A program made the position numbers and the translations under genes. The notes under the pieces were generated by a model that worked only from the letters and a program-made list of their open reading frames with translations, ran no database searches and had not been told where the DNA came from. Positions 1 through 11,118 of a DNA stretch of 64,000 nucleotides are shown here, in pieces; positions within the stretch are counted from its first letter, which is position 1; each line of letters opens with the position of its first letter. Origin of the DNA: Limnanthes douglasii subsp. nivea (lineage: Eukaryota; Streptophyta; Magnoliopsida; Brassicales; Limnanthaceae); assembly GCA_036936605.1 (NCBI GenBank), contig JAUPFV010000005.1, forward strand, positions 153,947,195-154,011,194, written 5' to 3'.

Positions 1-2495
1 CGAATCAGTTCAGACCTATTAGCTTATGTACCTTAATTAATAGAATAATGTCCAAACTAATTAATAATAGACTAGCGACTATGTATTAGATAGATCAATC
101 CATGACAATATACTTATTGCCAAAGAACTGATTCATGATATAGGAAGGAAAACTAAGGCTGGGAATATAGTTATAAAGCTGGACATGTCCAAGGCTTTTG
201 ATAACTTATCTTATAGCTTTGTTATCAGAGTTCTAAAGGGTTTTGGTTTCAATTATCAAGTTACTAAGCTAATAAATAATGTTATAGGTATGTTAATAAT
301 TCTCTTTTAATAAATGGTAGGTCAGTGGGCTATTTTAAATCTAAAAGAGGGGTGAGACAAGGAGATCCCTTGTCTCCTACCCTCTTTATATTAGCATAGG
401 AGGTAATGATCAGAGGATTAGGCCAATTATTCAAAGAAAATAAAAACATGAAATATTTAAGTAGAGGGAATACGAGTATACATGTGCTTGCATTTGTTGA
501 TGATGTTTTGATTTTTTCTAATGGATCTCAAGATTCTCTTGAGAAGATTGCTAAATTCCTGCAGGTATATTAAGAAGTATCGGGTCAGTCAATTAATAAA
601 CAGAAAACAGAGATAATAACTGCAGCATGTATATCTTTAGAAAAAAGAAACAGCCTAACTACTCAAACAAGCTAATATACTGCTCTTCTTCCTACAATCT
701 ATTTGGGGGTAACACTTAGTCCTCATAACAAGGATCTAACTTTAACTTTTTAATAGAAAAAATTAATGAAAATATTGCTAGTTGGGACGGAAAGTTGTTG
801 TCTTTTGGTGGAAGGCTTACACTGATAAAATCAGTTCTTATGTATATCCCTCTCCACTGGATTCAAAGTTGTTGGCTCCCCTTAACAATCATTTCAAGAA
901 TTGAAAGATTGTTGGATATATTTCTATTAGGATCTAATAGTGAAGTTAATACAACTCACTATTCAGCATGGCACTTTATGTGTAATCCCTTCGAAAATGG
1001 TGGACTCAATATCAATAGCTTAACCAATATTCAGAAAGCATTTTCTTGCAAACTTTGGTTATGGTTTAGAGACAATTCATCTTTATGGGCTAAATTACTT
1101 ACTAACATTTATTGTTCAGGAAGACATCCTTTGCAGGTTGACTGCAAATATGCTTCTTAGACTTGGAAAAGGCTTGTTAAAATCAGGGAGCATGCTGAAA
1201 CTCATATAGATATATGGCTAGACAGTTGGTTTGGTAGGCCACCTCTTATCAAGCTTAATCCTAACCAAAATAATAATTGGTTTAAGGGTAAAAGTGTTAA
1301 TACACTTTGGGCTGTTAATGATTGGGACTTCTCTAAACTTAAGGATATCCCAAGTGACTACAACATTAATCTAGTTTCTAAACTCAAAATCAACTGTTCT
1401 AGAAGAGATACTATATTATGGATTTTATCTACCAATGGTGTCTTTAACATAAAATACACCTTAAAAAACTTAAACCTTACCCACTCTATCTCATTGGAAG
1501 TGTTCCTTCCTTTCTTAGAGACTTTTACTAAACAAAATACCTACTGACTATACCCTTCAATCAATGCATATTTCCCTAGCATCTAAATGTCAATTTTGTC
1601 CTAACATTGAAACTATAAATCATCTATTTATTCAATGTAAGTTTTCGTGGGAAATCTGGACATACTTTGCTTGTATTTTAAAAGTGGAAATTCAAAGGTT
1701 TATGACAGTCAAACATTTATTTTTAACTTGGTTTTGGTCTGCTGAAAACAAAATTCATGTTAAGACCATTTTACCTACAATAATAAGCTTGGTCATTTGG
1801 CAGCGGAGGAATAAAATAAAAGTAAACTCTGATCACCTTTCCCCCTCTGCTGCTATTAATTACATCATAAATATGATGAAAAGCCTAAACTATGCAAATT
1901 TGCTTAAATCTAAGCACTGTAAAGGTTGTGATAATGCAGCCTTAAATTTTGGCTGCATAAATCACCTCACAACTACAAAAAAGTCTGTTATCTCACCTGG
2001 ATTCCTTAGGATGTAGGTCACCTTAAACTTAATACTGACACAAGTTGCTCCACGAGTGGTGAAGCAAGCGGTGTTGTAGTTATAAGAGACCATCAGGGCA
2101 GTCTGGTCCTTCGATATGAGAACAATTACGGCCTGCTAACTCCTATCCAGACAGAATCATGTGAACTCCTAGATGGACTCCTCATGCACAAAATAAAAGG
2201 ATTCGATGAGATTGACATTGAGACAGATTGAGAAATATTGGTCTCTCTATTATTGAAAGGAAAGTTTCCTCTTAATTTAAGCTCAACTCTTAACAATATA
2301 AAGTCTTTAATATCTTGTAAAATGACTATTCATCACATCTTGAGAGAGCAGAATCGAGCAGCTGATTGGCTAGCTCGATGGACTCAAAAATGTAAAATGA
2401 AAGTCGACTACAAAGACTTCAAAGGCCCAGCAATACTGGATGCTATTTTATTTCTAGAGAGCTTAAATATAGGGTACATTCGTATTGTAGACTAA
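1..2495 (+). pseudogene. LINE ORF2 remnant: reverse transcriptase, zf-RVT, RNase H tail
   Basis: This is a broken ORF2 of a plant L1-type LINE, cut by the window start. Short frames read as LINE reverse transcriptase: an NQFRPISLC-like block at the start, KLDMSKAFD-like near 175-205, and [11 protein letters not shown] near 355-390. The post-RT region is at 795-1160 (FGGRLTLIKSVL). The zf-RVT knuckle is at 1564-2016 (CQFC...HLFIQCKFSWEIW). An RNase H C-terminus is at 2238-2495 (REQNRAADWLARW). Many stops and frameshifts separate the pieces, so it cannot be functional. Domain order matches plant LINEs that carry a C-terminal RNase H. Confidence 0.88.
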
Positions 2496-2500
2496 CTTAC

Positions 2501-3122
2501 TGTTATTTTCAAAGTGCTTTCAGAATGCTAAAGCCAAAGAAGCAGAAGCTTGTAGCTGCTCTTGCCGTAATAGTTGCATGGAAATGTACCAAAAACAGTC
2601 AGAAACTCATACTATTAAAACGATTAATGCAGATAGGAAAGCTATTTGAAGGAAAAATTACTGTTATCTGTTGGAAGTCTTAATCTGGAGATTAAGAGCA
2701 TGAACACCAGATATTGTGAAGTCAAGGAAACCAATTCGGCAGTCCTGATACAAAGATATCATTTGCTAAACTCCTGTGAATCGAATTAAAAGCATTATGA
2801 ATCCATGCTTTTGTTATTTTCAAAGTGCTTTCAAAATGCCAAAGCCAAGGAAGCATAATCTTGTAGCTGCTCTTGTCGTAATAGTTGCATGGAAATGTAC
2901 GAAACACAGTCAGAAACTCATACTATGAAAACGATTAATGCAGATAGGCAAGCTATTTGAAGGAAAACTCAGTGTTATCTGCTGGAAGTCTTAATCTGGT
3001 GATTAAGAGCATGAACACCAGATATTGTGAAGTCAAGGAAACATATTCGACAGTCCCGATACAAATAAATCCTTTGCTAAGCTCATGTGAATCGAATCAA
3101 AAGCATTATGAATCCATGTTTC
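2501..3122 (+). repeat. 311-bp tandem duplication in LINE 3' region
   Basis: Two adjacent copies begin with TGTTATTTTCAAAGTGCTTTC at 2501 and 2812, a period of 311 bp, and stay clearly alignable to about 3122 with scattered substitutions. The position is directly after the RNase H stop, so it most likely belongs to the LINE 3' untranslated region. No coding potential is evident. Confidence 0.85.
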
Positions 3123-3650
3123 ATAAAAGGAAAAAAGGCTATTGAAGTAAGGAAAGAGAAATTCGCTTCTTATCTGACTGAATCTCCACCAACTTAAACC
3201 CTGGGATCAGAGCTTGCTTTACGGAAAGGATGCTCATGCGTATGATTTATCCTGAAAATCGAGCTTAATATAGTCAAATACCAGCTCATCTCGGCGAAAT
3301 TCTCAATGCATGCAATCAATTTGAAGTTTACTCACCTGTCATACTAGATCTTCTATCTTACAGAAGTTTATGAGGATTTCAAATAAAAAAGACAAAGATG
3401 GAAGGTGTTTTCACTGTTTCAACAAGAATTTGGCAGGCTTAGGAGATAGCCTCATGTGAGAGAAAGGGCAGAGAAGAAAACCTTCAAAGAAGGAGAAGGG
3501 TAAAGTAAAAAATCAAAATGATTTAGGGCTTCACAGCCTATTAGGGATCCATATATTTCTCTTTAGTCCCTTAACTTTGTAAACTCCCTAAATTTGAGTA
3601 ATAATGTTTTTAGATTAAAAAAATAAAATAAATAATATTAATAATTCTCC
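3123..3650 (+). mobile_element. LINE 3' tail
   Basis: This is non-coding sequence following the duplication. It ends in a typical plant LINE 3' terminus (TTTGTAAACTCCCTAAATTTG) and an A-rich tail around 3615-3650. I place the 3' end of the first LINE here. A target duplication cannot be tested because the 5' end lies outside the window. Confidence 0.6.
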
Positions 3651-3730
3651 TAATAATTTGTTTAATTAAATTTATTATTTAATAGGAATAATTGAAGTTT
3701 TTGCAACAAATAGTTGGTATTTGGAAGCAA

Positions 3731-3736
<6 letters not shown>

Positions 3737-3780
<44 letters not shown>
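3737..3780. repeat. (AT)n microsatellite
   Basis: A perfect AT dinucleotide run of about 22 units lies just after the LINE 3' tail. Confidence 0.97.
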
Positions 3781-3786
<6 letters not shown>

Positions 3787-3954
3787 TTAAACATTTTATG
3801 GATATGTAATTTTACTACGGATAATTTCAATTAATTTGTATTGTTTTATATTATGTTATTTTTGGTATGTTCATTCGATTTGATAAAATAATTATATTGT
3901 TTTGTTAAATTTATTGTATGATTTTTAAACTTATGTTTGTGTTCGACTTATGTT

Positions 3955-4185
3955 CAAGTTAGGTCCGGATTCTGTTCTGATTTTCGGGTTCAGTTCAGGT
4001 ATTCACAACAGGTTTCATTCGTGGGTAGTTCGTGGGTACCCGCGCAGATAACCCAAACATGCATATTCAGATTTGGTATTAGAAAAAAGTTATATGTGAG
4101 ATTTTGAGGCGGGTTCGAGTTTTGAGTTTTGAGGCAGTTATATTGATATCTGTCTCTGATCCGCCCCGCCATCCCTAATCTAGAT
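3955..4185. mobile_element. possible hAT-type non-autonomous element end
   Basis: The segment has the repeated GGGTACCC/GGGTTC pattern typical of plant hAT-derived MITEs. It ends in CCGCCCCGCCATCCCTAA, the complement of a TAGGGATGGC-type hAT terminus. Only one end is recognisable and no 8-bp target duplication was found. From 4186 to about 4865 I see no gene. Confidence 0.35.
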
Positions 4186-4865
4186 TACTCATCGTTAAGG
4201 AGTTTTAATATGCTAGTAATGAACCATACCATATGCTAAAATCTTTTTACTTAGGATTTTGAGATTATATGTCATGCCTTTTCCATTTTCCTACCACAAT
4301 TGACTAAGTTTCCCAATTCAACAATGGAATTTGTTCAAAACCTCTAACTTTCTTAGTTTCTAAAAATTTATTTTCATCCTAAAACTCATAGTCATTATTT
4401 CTCTCCCATTTAATCTCATATTCAATTACCTGATGACAAGATTATATAATTGGGTTTTTGGTAGTTTACTCATCGAAGTAACACTTCAAATTCTCTTTGG
4501 AGTTATATAGTTTATTTTTAAGAGCATTAAAGATTCTTAAATGACAAGTACGGACCCTTTTGATCTGTTGGTTGATTGATGACGCTGAAGACGTTACTCA
4601 TCTTTTCGCAACTTCTTGAACCTCAATAGAATAAGAACTTATAACTAACGGATCTTATATTTATATCATGTATTTTCTAAACTCTCACTTCATCACTTAT
4701 CATTATTACTATCTCCGTGCCTAATACGCGTTTGTAGGTTGAGTTATCTAGAATCCCAAATATTTTTAGTAAGTAGTTCTTTGGTTGAGATGCGGCCTTT
4801 AAGATTCCTCACTTTAGATTTCTTAATAATTTTATTTAAGACCTTTATGAATTCCTTGTTGTCTT

Positions 4866-5962
4866 CTATCTTGTTAAACGTTGTTGAGGATGAAAGTCCT
4901 CCCATGTTTTGAATTTAAGAAAAGGGTAATCAATAGATTTAAGTGCGTCAATGATATTATATTCTTTTAGCTCCATGTTGTTTTTATCCTTCATTTCTTC
5001 TATGTCATTTACCTCTTGTGAAATATCTGATATTGAAGTGGTATAGTTGATGGAAATTTCGTAGATGGGACCATTTTTTATATTACTTTGCAGGTTTCCT
5101 TCTAAAACTTGTTTTTTTATTATCATTTATGACTGTATCGTCATCTTTTTCATTGTTAGATTTTTTATTTTTTTCTGTTTTCTTTTAGCATAATTGACTT
5201 TAGCTTTGGAGTCCTTTCACCATCTTGATTTGATGAATTTAATAAAGTCTTGTCTTACTATTGCTTACTTTTTTTCTTTAATTTTATGTAGCTTTTTATA
5301 ATCGTTTTTCTTACAACCTAAATGAGAACAGACTAGACAGTAAGCCCGATCAAAATCATAATAAATGTTTGTCCAGCATTCATCATTTTCTCCAAATCCT
5401 ACCCAGGCTTTACGTGTTTGAGCTTTTGATACATCTAGTTCTACCGAAACTCGGCAACCATTTTGTTTTGCTTAATTTTAGAGGTTTACCTATAGTAGAG
5501 ACCAATAATCGTATAATATCTTAATTCAATAGGTATTCAGGAATGTTAGAAAAGATTACCCAAGTATGAGTAATTGGTGAATCTAGTTTTGGATTAAATA
5601 TGGATACAATTTAAGTAGCCTTATAGAGTAAATACCTACAACAAAACAATTCTTCTTTATAGTTTACAGAGATCTGTAAATACCTACAACAAAACAATTC
5701 TTCTTTATAGTTTACAGAGATCTTCTTGGAGTTCTAATTCAATAAAATTGTGCCAAGAATCCAATGGGGAAATATATATTTCACCGGAAAATCTAAAAGA
5801 GTCAAGAAATTTCTGAATTTTGGAGAGTTGAGATTTTGTTTTAGAGTAATTTCGAATCAACACGTAGGTATTCTTTGTCTTGTGTTGAAAATTAGAAATA
5901 GAGATAACCACATTTTTGTTTGAACTCACAAAATTTTATTGATTCCTTTTATTTGTTGTTTA
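4866..5962 (-). pseudogene. LINE ORF1 (gag-like) remnant, C-terminal part
   Basis: The minus strand carries a decayed LINE ORF1. Frame 5705-5929 resembles the DUF4283 region (FRFSGEIYISPLDSWHNFIELE). Near 5300-5450 the reverse strand reads a zinc-knuckle-like CLVCSHLGC preceded by KAWVGFGENDECW. Frame 4866-5126 is the charged C-terminal linker. The N-terminal part continues at 10228-10510 on the other side of the copia element, so this ORF1 was split by that insertion. No matching ORF2 follows it. Confidence 0.65.
5628..5723. repeat. 48-bp tandem duplication
   Basis: The unit starting GTAAATACCTACAACAAAAC occurs at 5628 and again at 5676, with the second copy ending at about 5723. The period of 48 bp is 16 codons, so it keeps frame in the LINE ORF1 that contains it. 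The copies are essentially identical, so the event is recent relative to the decayed host. Confidence 0.93.
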
Positions 5963-5976
5963 TGTTAGAGTGTCTG

Positions 5977-6255
5977 GTATTTGTTCTCTCGAGACCGACG
6001 TATTTCTGGTCTTTTTCCCTTTGCGCCGACATGTTTCCAGCATAGTCTTTATCAACCAACATCTATCCGGCATTTGTTCTCTCGAGACCGACGTATTTCT
6101 GGTCTTTTTCCCTTTGCGCCGACATGTTTCCAGCATAGTCTTTATCAACCAACATCTATCCGACATTTGTTCTCTCGAGACCGACGTATTTCTGGTCTTT
6201 TTCCTCTTGCGTTGATGTATTATCGGTGTAGTATTATTTGTATTCTTATCACCGA
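5977..6255. repeat. 93-bp tandem repeat, about three copies
   Basis: TTGTTCTCTCGAGACCGACG recurs at 5981, 6074 and 6167, an exact period of 93 bp. Copies one and two are nearly identical; copy three diverges after about 6205. The period is divisible by three, so several frames stay open across it, and this explains the misleading open frames on both strands here. The array occupies the place of the missing 5' LTR and gag N-terminus of the copia element. Confidence 0.93.
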
Positions 6256-6279
6256 CATTTTTCTGGTAGTTTTTCAAAG

Positions 6280-6820
6280 GCCCCTGATGGCATTTGCAGT
6301 TCAGTTTACTCCTTGAGCTACTTCTTTGTTTGCCCCACGTTATTATGAGCGTTATTTTACTTATTGTCACAAACCTGGTCAAGAGGAATCCAATTGATAG
6401 GCCAAACATGGGTATCCTGTAAGCTGGGTGAAACGTACGGGCACTACACCACCTTATGGAAGTGGAGAAGGAGGTCCATACAGACTGCCAGATGGCGGCG
6501 ACGCTCCAAAGCCGCGCAGCACGACAACAGGGATATCCACCATGGGTTTGTTAGCTGCGGCTATTACTGAGTTACCTGCTGATGAGGCTTCTCGTCTTTT
6601 TGGTCAGTTCAGCAGTTGTTTTTCCTTCTTTCAGAAGACAAAGTTTCCTATACTAATGAGCTTCTGAGTAGTGAATTGTTCAGTACCCCTTAGATTATTG
6701 ATACTGGGCCTCTAAATCACATGACATGTGACATCTCTCTATTGCAAAATGTTACTGTTGTGCCAGCCTATGTAGTATCTTTGCCCGATGGTTCTCATGT
6801 TACTGCTACACATTGTAGTA
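6280..6820 (+). pseudogene. copia gag end and aspartic protease remnant
   Basis: A partial gag zinc knuckle reads YCHKPGQEESN at about 6362-6394, followed by a stop. Frame 6428-6667 is a Gly/Pro-rich gag C-terminus (KRTGTTPPYGSGEGG). Near 6690-6740 the protease motif reads IIDTGPLNHMTCD, keeping the DTG catalytic triplet of copia proteases (family form DTGAT). The frames are separated by stops, so no functional product is expected. Confidence 0.72.
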
Positions 6821-6973
6821 GTATGTGCTTGTCAATTATCTTTGCAAAATGTTTTTTCGGTTCCCAAGCTTACCTATAATTTGTTTTCAATATCACACTT
6901 GACTGATGATCTCGACTGTATTGTTTGTTGTGTTAAGTTTAGTTGTGTTATTTAGGACTCACAATCAGGGACT

Positions 6974-7966
6974 ATGATTGGACTAGGTGAGCGGAGAGGT
7001 GGAATATACTACTTCAGCGGTGTTGAGAAAACCGAAGATTGTAGTGTTGTAGTGGTTGATAGTGATGTTGAGTTTTGGCACTGTAAGTTGGGACATCTTT
7101 CAGCTAAGATAGTTCAGTCTTTACCTTTTGTTTCTAGCACTGGTGATAGGAGTGTAGCTCACCCGTGATATTTTTTTTGCGCTAAACAGACTCGTGAGTG
7201 TTTTTGTATCAATAATTCTAAAGCAACTGCTTGCTTTGAATTAATTCATTGTCATTTATGGGCTCCTTATCATACTTTGTCCTTCTGTGGTGCATGATAT
7301 TTTCTCACTATTGTTGATGATTACTCCAATGTTGTATGGATTTATTTGTTGGCTGAGAAAACAGAAGTAAATTCAACGTTTTTACATTTTCTCGCAATGG
7401 CTAACAAAAACTTTAATAGAGTTGTTAAGATCGTGCGCAACGAAAATGGCACTGAATTTTTCTTTGTGCTCCGGGTTTTTGATGAGTTGGTTATTATTTT
7501 TCAATCTTCATGTGTGGGTACTCCTCAGCATAATGGTAGGTTCGAACGGTAACATAGATATATTTTGAATGTTACCCGTGTTCTCAGGTTTCAGGGTAAC
7601 TTACCCGTTAAATTTTAGGGGTAGTGTATTTTGAGTGTTGGGTATTTGTTTAATTGAACTTCTTCTCAATTTTTCGGTTCCAAGACTCCATTTGAGATGT
7701 GTTTTGGTGTGTCTCTTGTTTTCTCTGAGTTTCGTGTGTTTGGGTCTCTATGTTATGTGCATGATCAGAGGTCTAAGGATGGCAAGTTTTTGAGTTGTAA
7801 TCGTCGGTGTGTTTTAGTGGGCTACCCGTATGGAAAGAAAGGTTGGAAAGTATATGATCTGGAGAGTCAGGATTATTTTGTTTCCCGGGATGTGAATTTT
7901 TTTAAACATATATTTCCATTTGTATATGTTACTATGCTCTTTGAGTTTGCTTGTCCTGAGTTTTAG
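6974..7966 (+). pseudogene. copia GAG-pre-integrase and integrase remnant
   Basis: Frame 6974-7168 contains FWHCKLGHLS, the GAG-pre-integrase zinc-binding block (family WHxRLGHxS). The integrase core follows: IVDDYSNVVWIYLLAEKTEV near 7310-7365, then NENGTEF and GTPQHNGRFER in 7346-7552. The second catalytic position reads ENGTEF instead of the usual DNGTEF. Frame 7697-7966 (FRVFGSLCYVHDQRSKDGKF) is the conserved copia segment C-terminal to the core. In-frame stops near 7553 and 7967 break the product. Confidence 0.83.
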
Positions 7967-8467
7967 GGGGAACTTGAGAAGGATTCGCCAATTAAAGAGA
8001 GGGGGTCGCACCATGACGGCGGCCTTGTGGTAGCGCCACCTGTGGAGGATGCCGAGGTTTGTGAGGCACAATATCTTTCTTCGGTTGGTGGTAGCGGTGT
8101 CTCAGATCCGTCAATAGTTCCAGATGTTGTTTCAGATACTCCATGCATTTCTTTAGATCTTTGACGAGGCAAGCGTAGTAAAATTCCTTCTACTCGTTCG
8201 AAGGATTTTTTGATGAACACAGTAGTAGATTCAATGCCATATGCTCCTTCTGCTACCGGTTGTAGTCCATCTCTTGATCACGGTATGCCTTATCCTCTCA
8301 CTCATTATATAAAAAGTTTTCATTTCTCGTTGGTTCATCACTCTTGTATTGCATCTATTACCTCTAGGGATGAGCCTAAGTCATTCTGAGAGGCTATGCG
8401 GCACCCTGGTTAGAGAAAGGAAATACAACAGAAAATTCAGACAGTAGAGGATAATCATACTTAGACC

Positions 8468-9800
8468 TTGGTGCATCTACCTCCAGCGAAGAAAGCTTTA
8501 AGCAGTCAGTGGATTTATAAAATTAAATATCATGTTGATGGGAGAGTAGAGAACATCAAAGTTCGTTTGGTCATGTTTAGTAATCACCAAGTACAAAGGG
8601 TTGATTATACAGAGACCTTTGCCCCTGTTGCCAAGATGGTTACTGTACATATTGTTTTGGCAGTTGTAACCGCTCAGACTTGGGAGTTACATCAGATGGA
8701 TGTACATAATGCCTTTTTGCATGGTGATCTGGATAAGGAGTTTTAGATAAAAATTCCTCCAGGTTTTGAAAGAGGGCACAAAGGACAACTCTGTCGCCTT
8801 TGTAAATTGTTGTATGGCCTGAAACAGACACCTCGTTGTTGGTTTACCAAGTTAGTGGTTGCATTGAAGAGGTACAGGTTTGTTCAATATTATTCAGATT
8901 ATTCTTTAATATTTTATTTTATGAGTGGTTGTCGTATGCATGTTTTGGTGTATGTTAATGATCGTATTCTATCTAGGATTAACCCTCGTACATTGGTGGA
9001 GTTTAAGAAATACTTGAGCACTTGCTTTCATATGAAGGACTTAGGTCATCTCAAATATTTTCTTGGAGTTGAAGTAGCACGAAGTCTCGCGGGCATCCTT
9101 CTTTGTCAACGTAAATACACTCGGGACATTATTTCAGAGTCAACGTAAATACACTCGGGACATTATATCAGAGACAGGTTTACGTGGCAGCAAGCCTACA
9201 CCATTTCCCATGGAGCAAAACCACCAGCTCGGTAAGAACGAGTCGACGCTACTTATTGACGGGTCCGCATACCGCGGGTTGGTGGAGAGACTGATTTATC
9301 TGGCGTTTACACGACCAGATATCAGTTTTTCGGTACATATTTTATCTCAGTTTCTACACAAACCACATGAGAATCGTTGGCAGATTGCATTACAAATTGT
9401 TCGTTATCTGAATGGGAGCCCAGATCAGGGAATTCTTCTGTCGAGTAGTTGTAATCTCACTCAGAAAGGGTGGTGCGATTCCGATTGGGCAGGATTTCGT
9501 AAAACTCGGTGCAATGTGAGTGGTTGGATGGTGTTCTTGGGTGATTCCCCTGTTTCTTGGAAGACTAAGAAACAAGTGTTGTTGCATTGTCTGCGCTGAA
9601 TCAAAGTGTCGGTATATGGCAGGATTGACTTATGAGTTTTAGTGGTTGCACAATTTTCTCAAGGATTTTGGGATCTCACACTCAAGGGTTATGCAAGTTT
9701 TATATGATAGTCAGTTGGTTTTACATCTTGCCCACAATCCCGTGTTCCATGAGCGTTTAAAGCATATTGAACTAGATTGTCATTTTCCAACGGGATGCGA
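8468..9800 (+). pseudogene. copia reverse transcriptase and RNase H remnant
   Basis: Frame 8468-8746 carries the copia RT blocks WIYKIKYHVDGRVENIK and MDVHNAFLHGDL. Frame 8807-9148 continues with LYGLKQTPRCW and KDLGHLKYFLGVEV. The catalytic YVDD box reads YVND, losing one metal-binding aspartate. A 34-bp duplication near 9107-9174 shifts the frame. Frame 9210-9599 has RLIYLAFTRPDISFSV and the RNase H motif CDSDWAG. RNase H remnants run on to about 9800 through stops. It is clearly inactive. Confidence 0.88.
9107..9174. repeat. 34-bp tandem duplication inside copia RT
   Basis: CAACGTAAATACACTCGGGA occurs at 9107 and 9141, a 34-bp period. Because 34 is not a multiple of three, the duplication changes the reading frame. 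The upstream RT frame ends shortly afterwards at 9148. Confidence 0.92.
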
Positions 9801-9948
9801 TACTTGATAGTTTAATTTGCTCATCTAACGTACCCACTCACTCTCAGCGTGCATACATCTTTACCAAATCACTAGGCAAACAACAGTTTTAGTATTTTCT
9901 TGGCAAGTTGGGCATTCATAATCTTCATGCTCCAACTTGCGTTGGGGG

Positions 9949-10227
9949 TGTTAGAGTGTCAAGATTAGAATAAAATGTATATGGGTTATTTAATATTAGT
10001 CTGTATATGAGCTAGGGTTTAATTTCTACCACACTATACATACACGCTGCAATTGTGATATGCCCAGATATGTAATTTGGTTTGTGTATTGAAAGAGTGA
10101 AGATGTGAGAGACACATTCACTCAGCATTTCAAATGCTTTCTTTGTGTTTCTTGATTATTCAATGAATGATATTTTTCCTGCTCCACATCTTTAGATCCT
10201 ACCATCATTTGTTCCATACATATAACA
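9949..10227 (+). repeat. copia 3' LTR
   Basis: The LTR starts TGTTAGAGTGTC and ends TATAACA, so its termini form the short inverted repeat TGTTA/TAACA. It follows a polypurine-like tract (GTTGGGGG). The length is about 279 bp. Its first 12 bases recur at 5963-5974, the only trace of the 5' LTR. Confidence 0.78.
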
Positions 10228-10510
10228 CATTCACAATTCTCTCAACGGTTTACTTTAGTGACCTCAACGTATGATTTGTGATTATATATGTCTTGTTGTT
10301 CTTCTAGTAGCTTATTGCTTTCATCATTTAAAGTAGTATTCATTCTATAGATGGTAGCTTATTGTTTTCATCATTTGAAATAGTATTCATTTCATATAGA
10401 ATTGTTCCACAACATTGGACCCTCTTGATCTATTTTTGAAGTAGTATTCATTTCATAAATAGGATTGTTCCACAGCATTGGACTCATTGATCCATAAAAT
10501 GATGGTTTTA
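10228..10510 (-). pseudogene. LINE ORF1 remnant, N-terminal part (continues 4866-5962)
   Basis: On the minus strand this reads as the charged N-terminus of a LINE ORF1, with stops: blocks such as ESNKLLEEQQDIYNHKSYVE and a second, diverged NDENNKLP copy. An imperfect direct repeat of about 50 bp (near 10300-10400) accounts for the doubled segment. It lies next to the copia 3' LTR and continues into the ORF1 on the other side of that element. Confidence 0.5.
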
Positions 10511-10890
10511 ACCGTTATAATCGTTTTTTGGAGGTAATTTTTTTGGAAGCAATTAAACTGTATTAATACACATATCAATGATATTTTTCAAAACTTCTAG
10601 GGCGGAACATAAGAATTAGGCCTTACTTTAGCAGCAATTTTGTATTTTGAAACTTTATATTTTGATCTTTCTCGGAGAGAAAGCAGTAGTATTAGTGTTT
10701 TTCCTAATTAATACTATTTTATGTATTTAATATTTGCAGATGAATCAAACAAGGCGAAACAAATATGGAAAGGCGTAGATTCGACCATTGAATGATGAAA
10801 GAGCTACTGATGCTCTTCTGGAGAATTCAGGACAAAAATTTTTAACTTGTGTATATAATTCGGAATTAACAAATACCAAGATATGATTCT
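10511..10890. other. no clear gene; possible captured terminal exon
   Basis: This is AT-rich spacer. At 10740 a good splice-acceptor context (polypyrimidine stretch then TATTTGCAG) is followed by a short frame reading ESNKAKQIWKGVDSTIE and a stop at about 10793. That would fit the last exon of some gene, but I recognise no family and see no upstream exon. Confidence 0.25.
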
Positions 10891-11118
10891 TATTGTTTTT
10901 TCACTAAAAGTGGATTGCCTTTATTGATAAACTTTTGGAATCACAAGGGATTTAATGCAAAGTTACAGTAAATTTGCTTTTGAAAACAGAAGAACGAGAA
11001 TATAGCTGTCGGGCTTCATAAAACAGAGACTAAAACTTTGAGAAGGTGGAGGAGAGCCGAAAATTGACCAACTACATCAACCAGAATATTGAAAGCAGCG
11101 AAGAAAACGAATCCAACA

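Larger units (their letters stand above)
5963..10227 (+). mobile_element. Ty1/copia LTR retrotransposon, decayed, 5' LTR missing
   Basis: The domain order gag knuckle, protease, GAG-pre-integrase, integrase, reverse transcriptase, RNase H is the copia order. The 3' LTR is 9949-10227 (TGTTAGAGTGTC...TATAACA), preceded by the G-rich tract GTTGGGGG. At the left end only the first 12 LTR bases (5963-5974) are present before the sequence diverges, so the 5' LTR body is lost. All coding parts have stops or frameshifts. LINE ORF1 sequence flanks both sides. I found no target duplication, in keeping with a rearranged left end. Confidence 0.88.

Noticed and set aside
5960..6409. Open frames on both strands over 5960-6409 as a repeat-protein gene
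   Set aside because: They arise from the 93-bp tandem array, whose period is a multiple of three; the composition and context are those of a copia leader.
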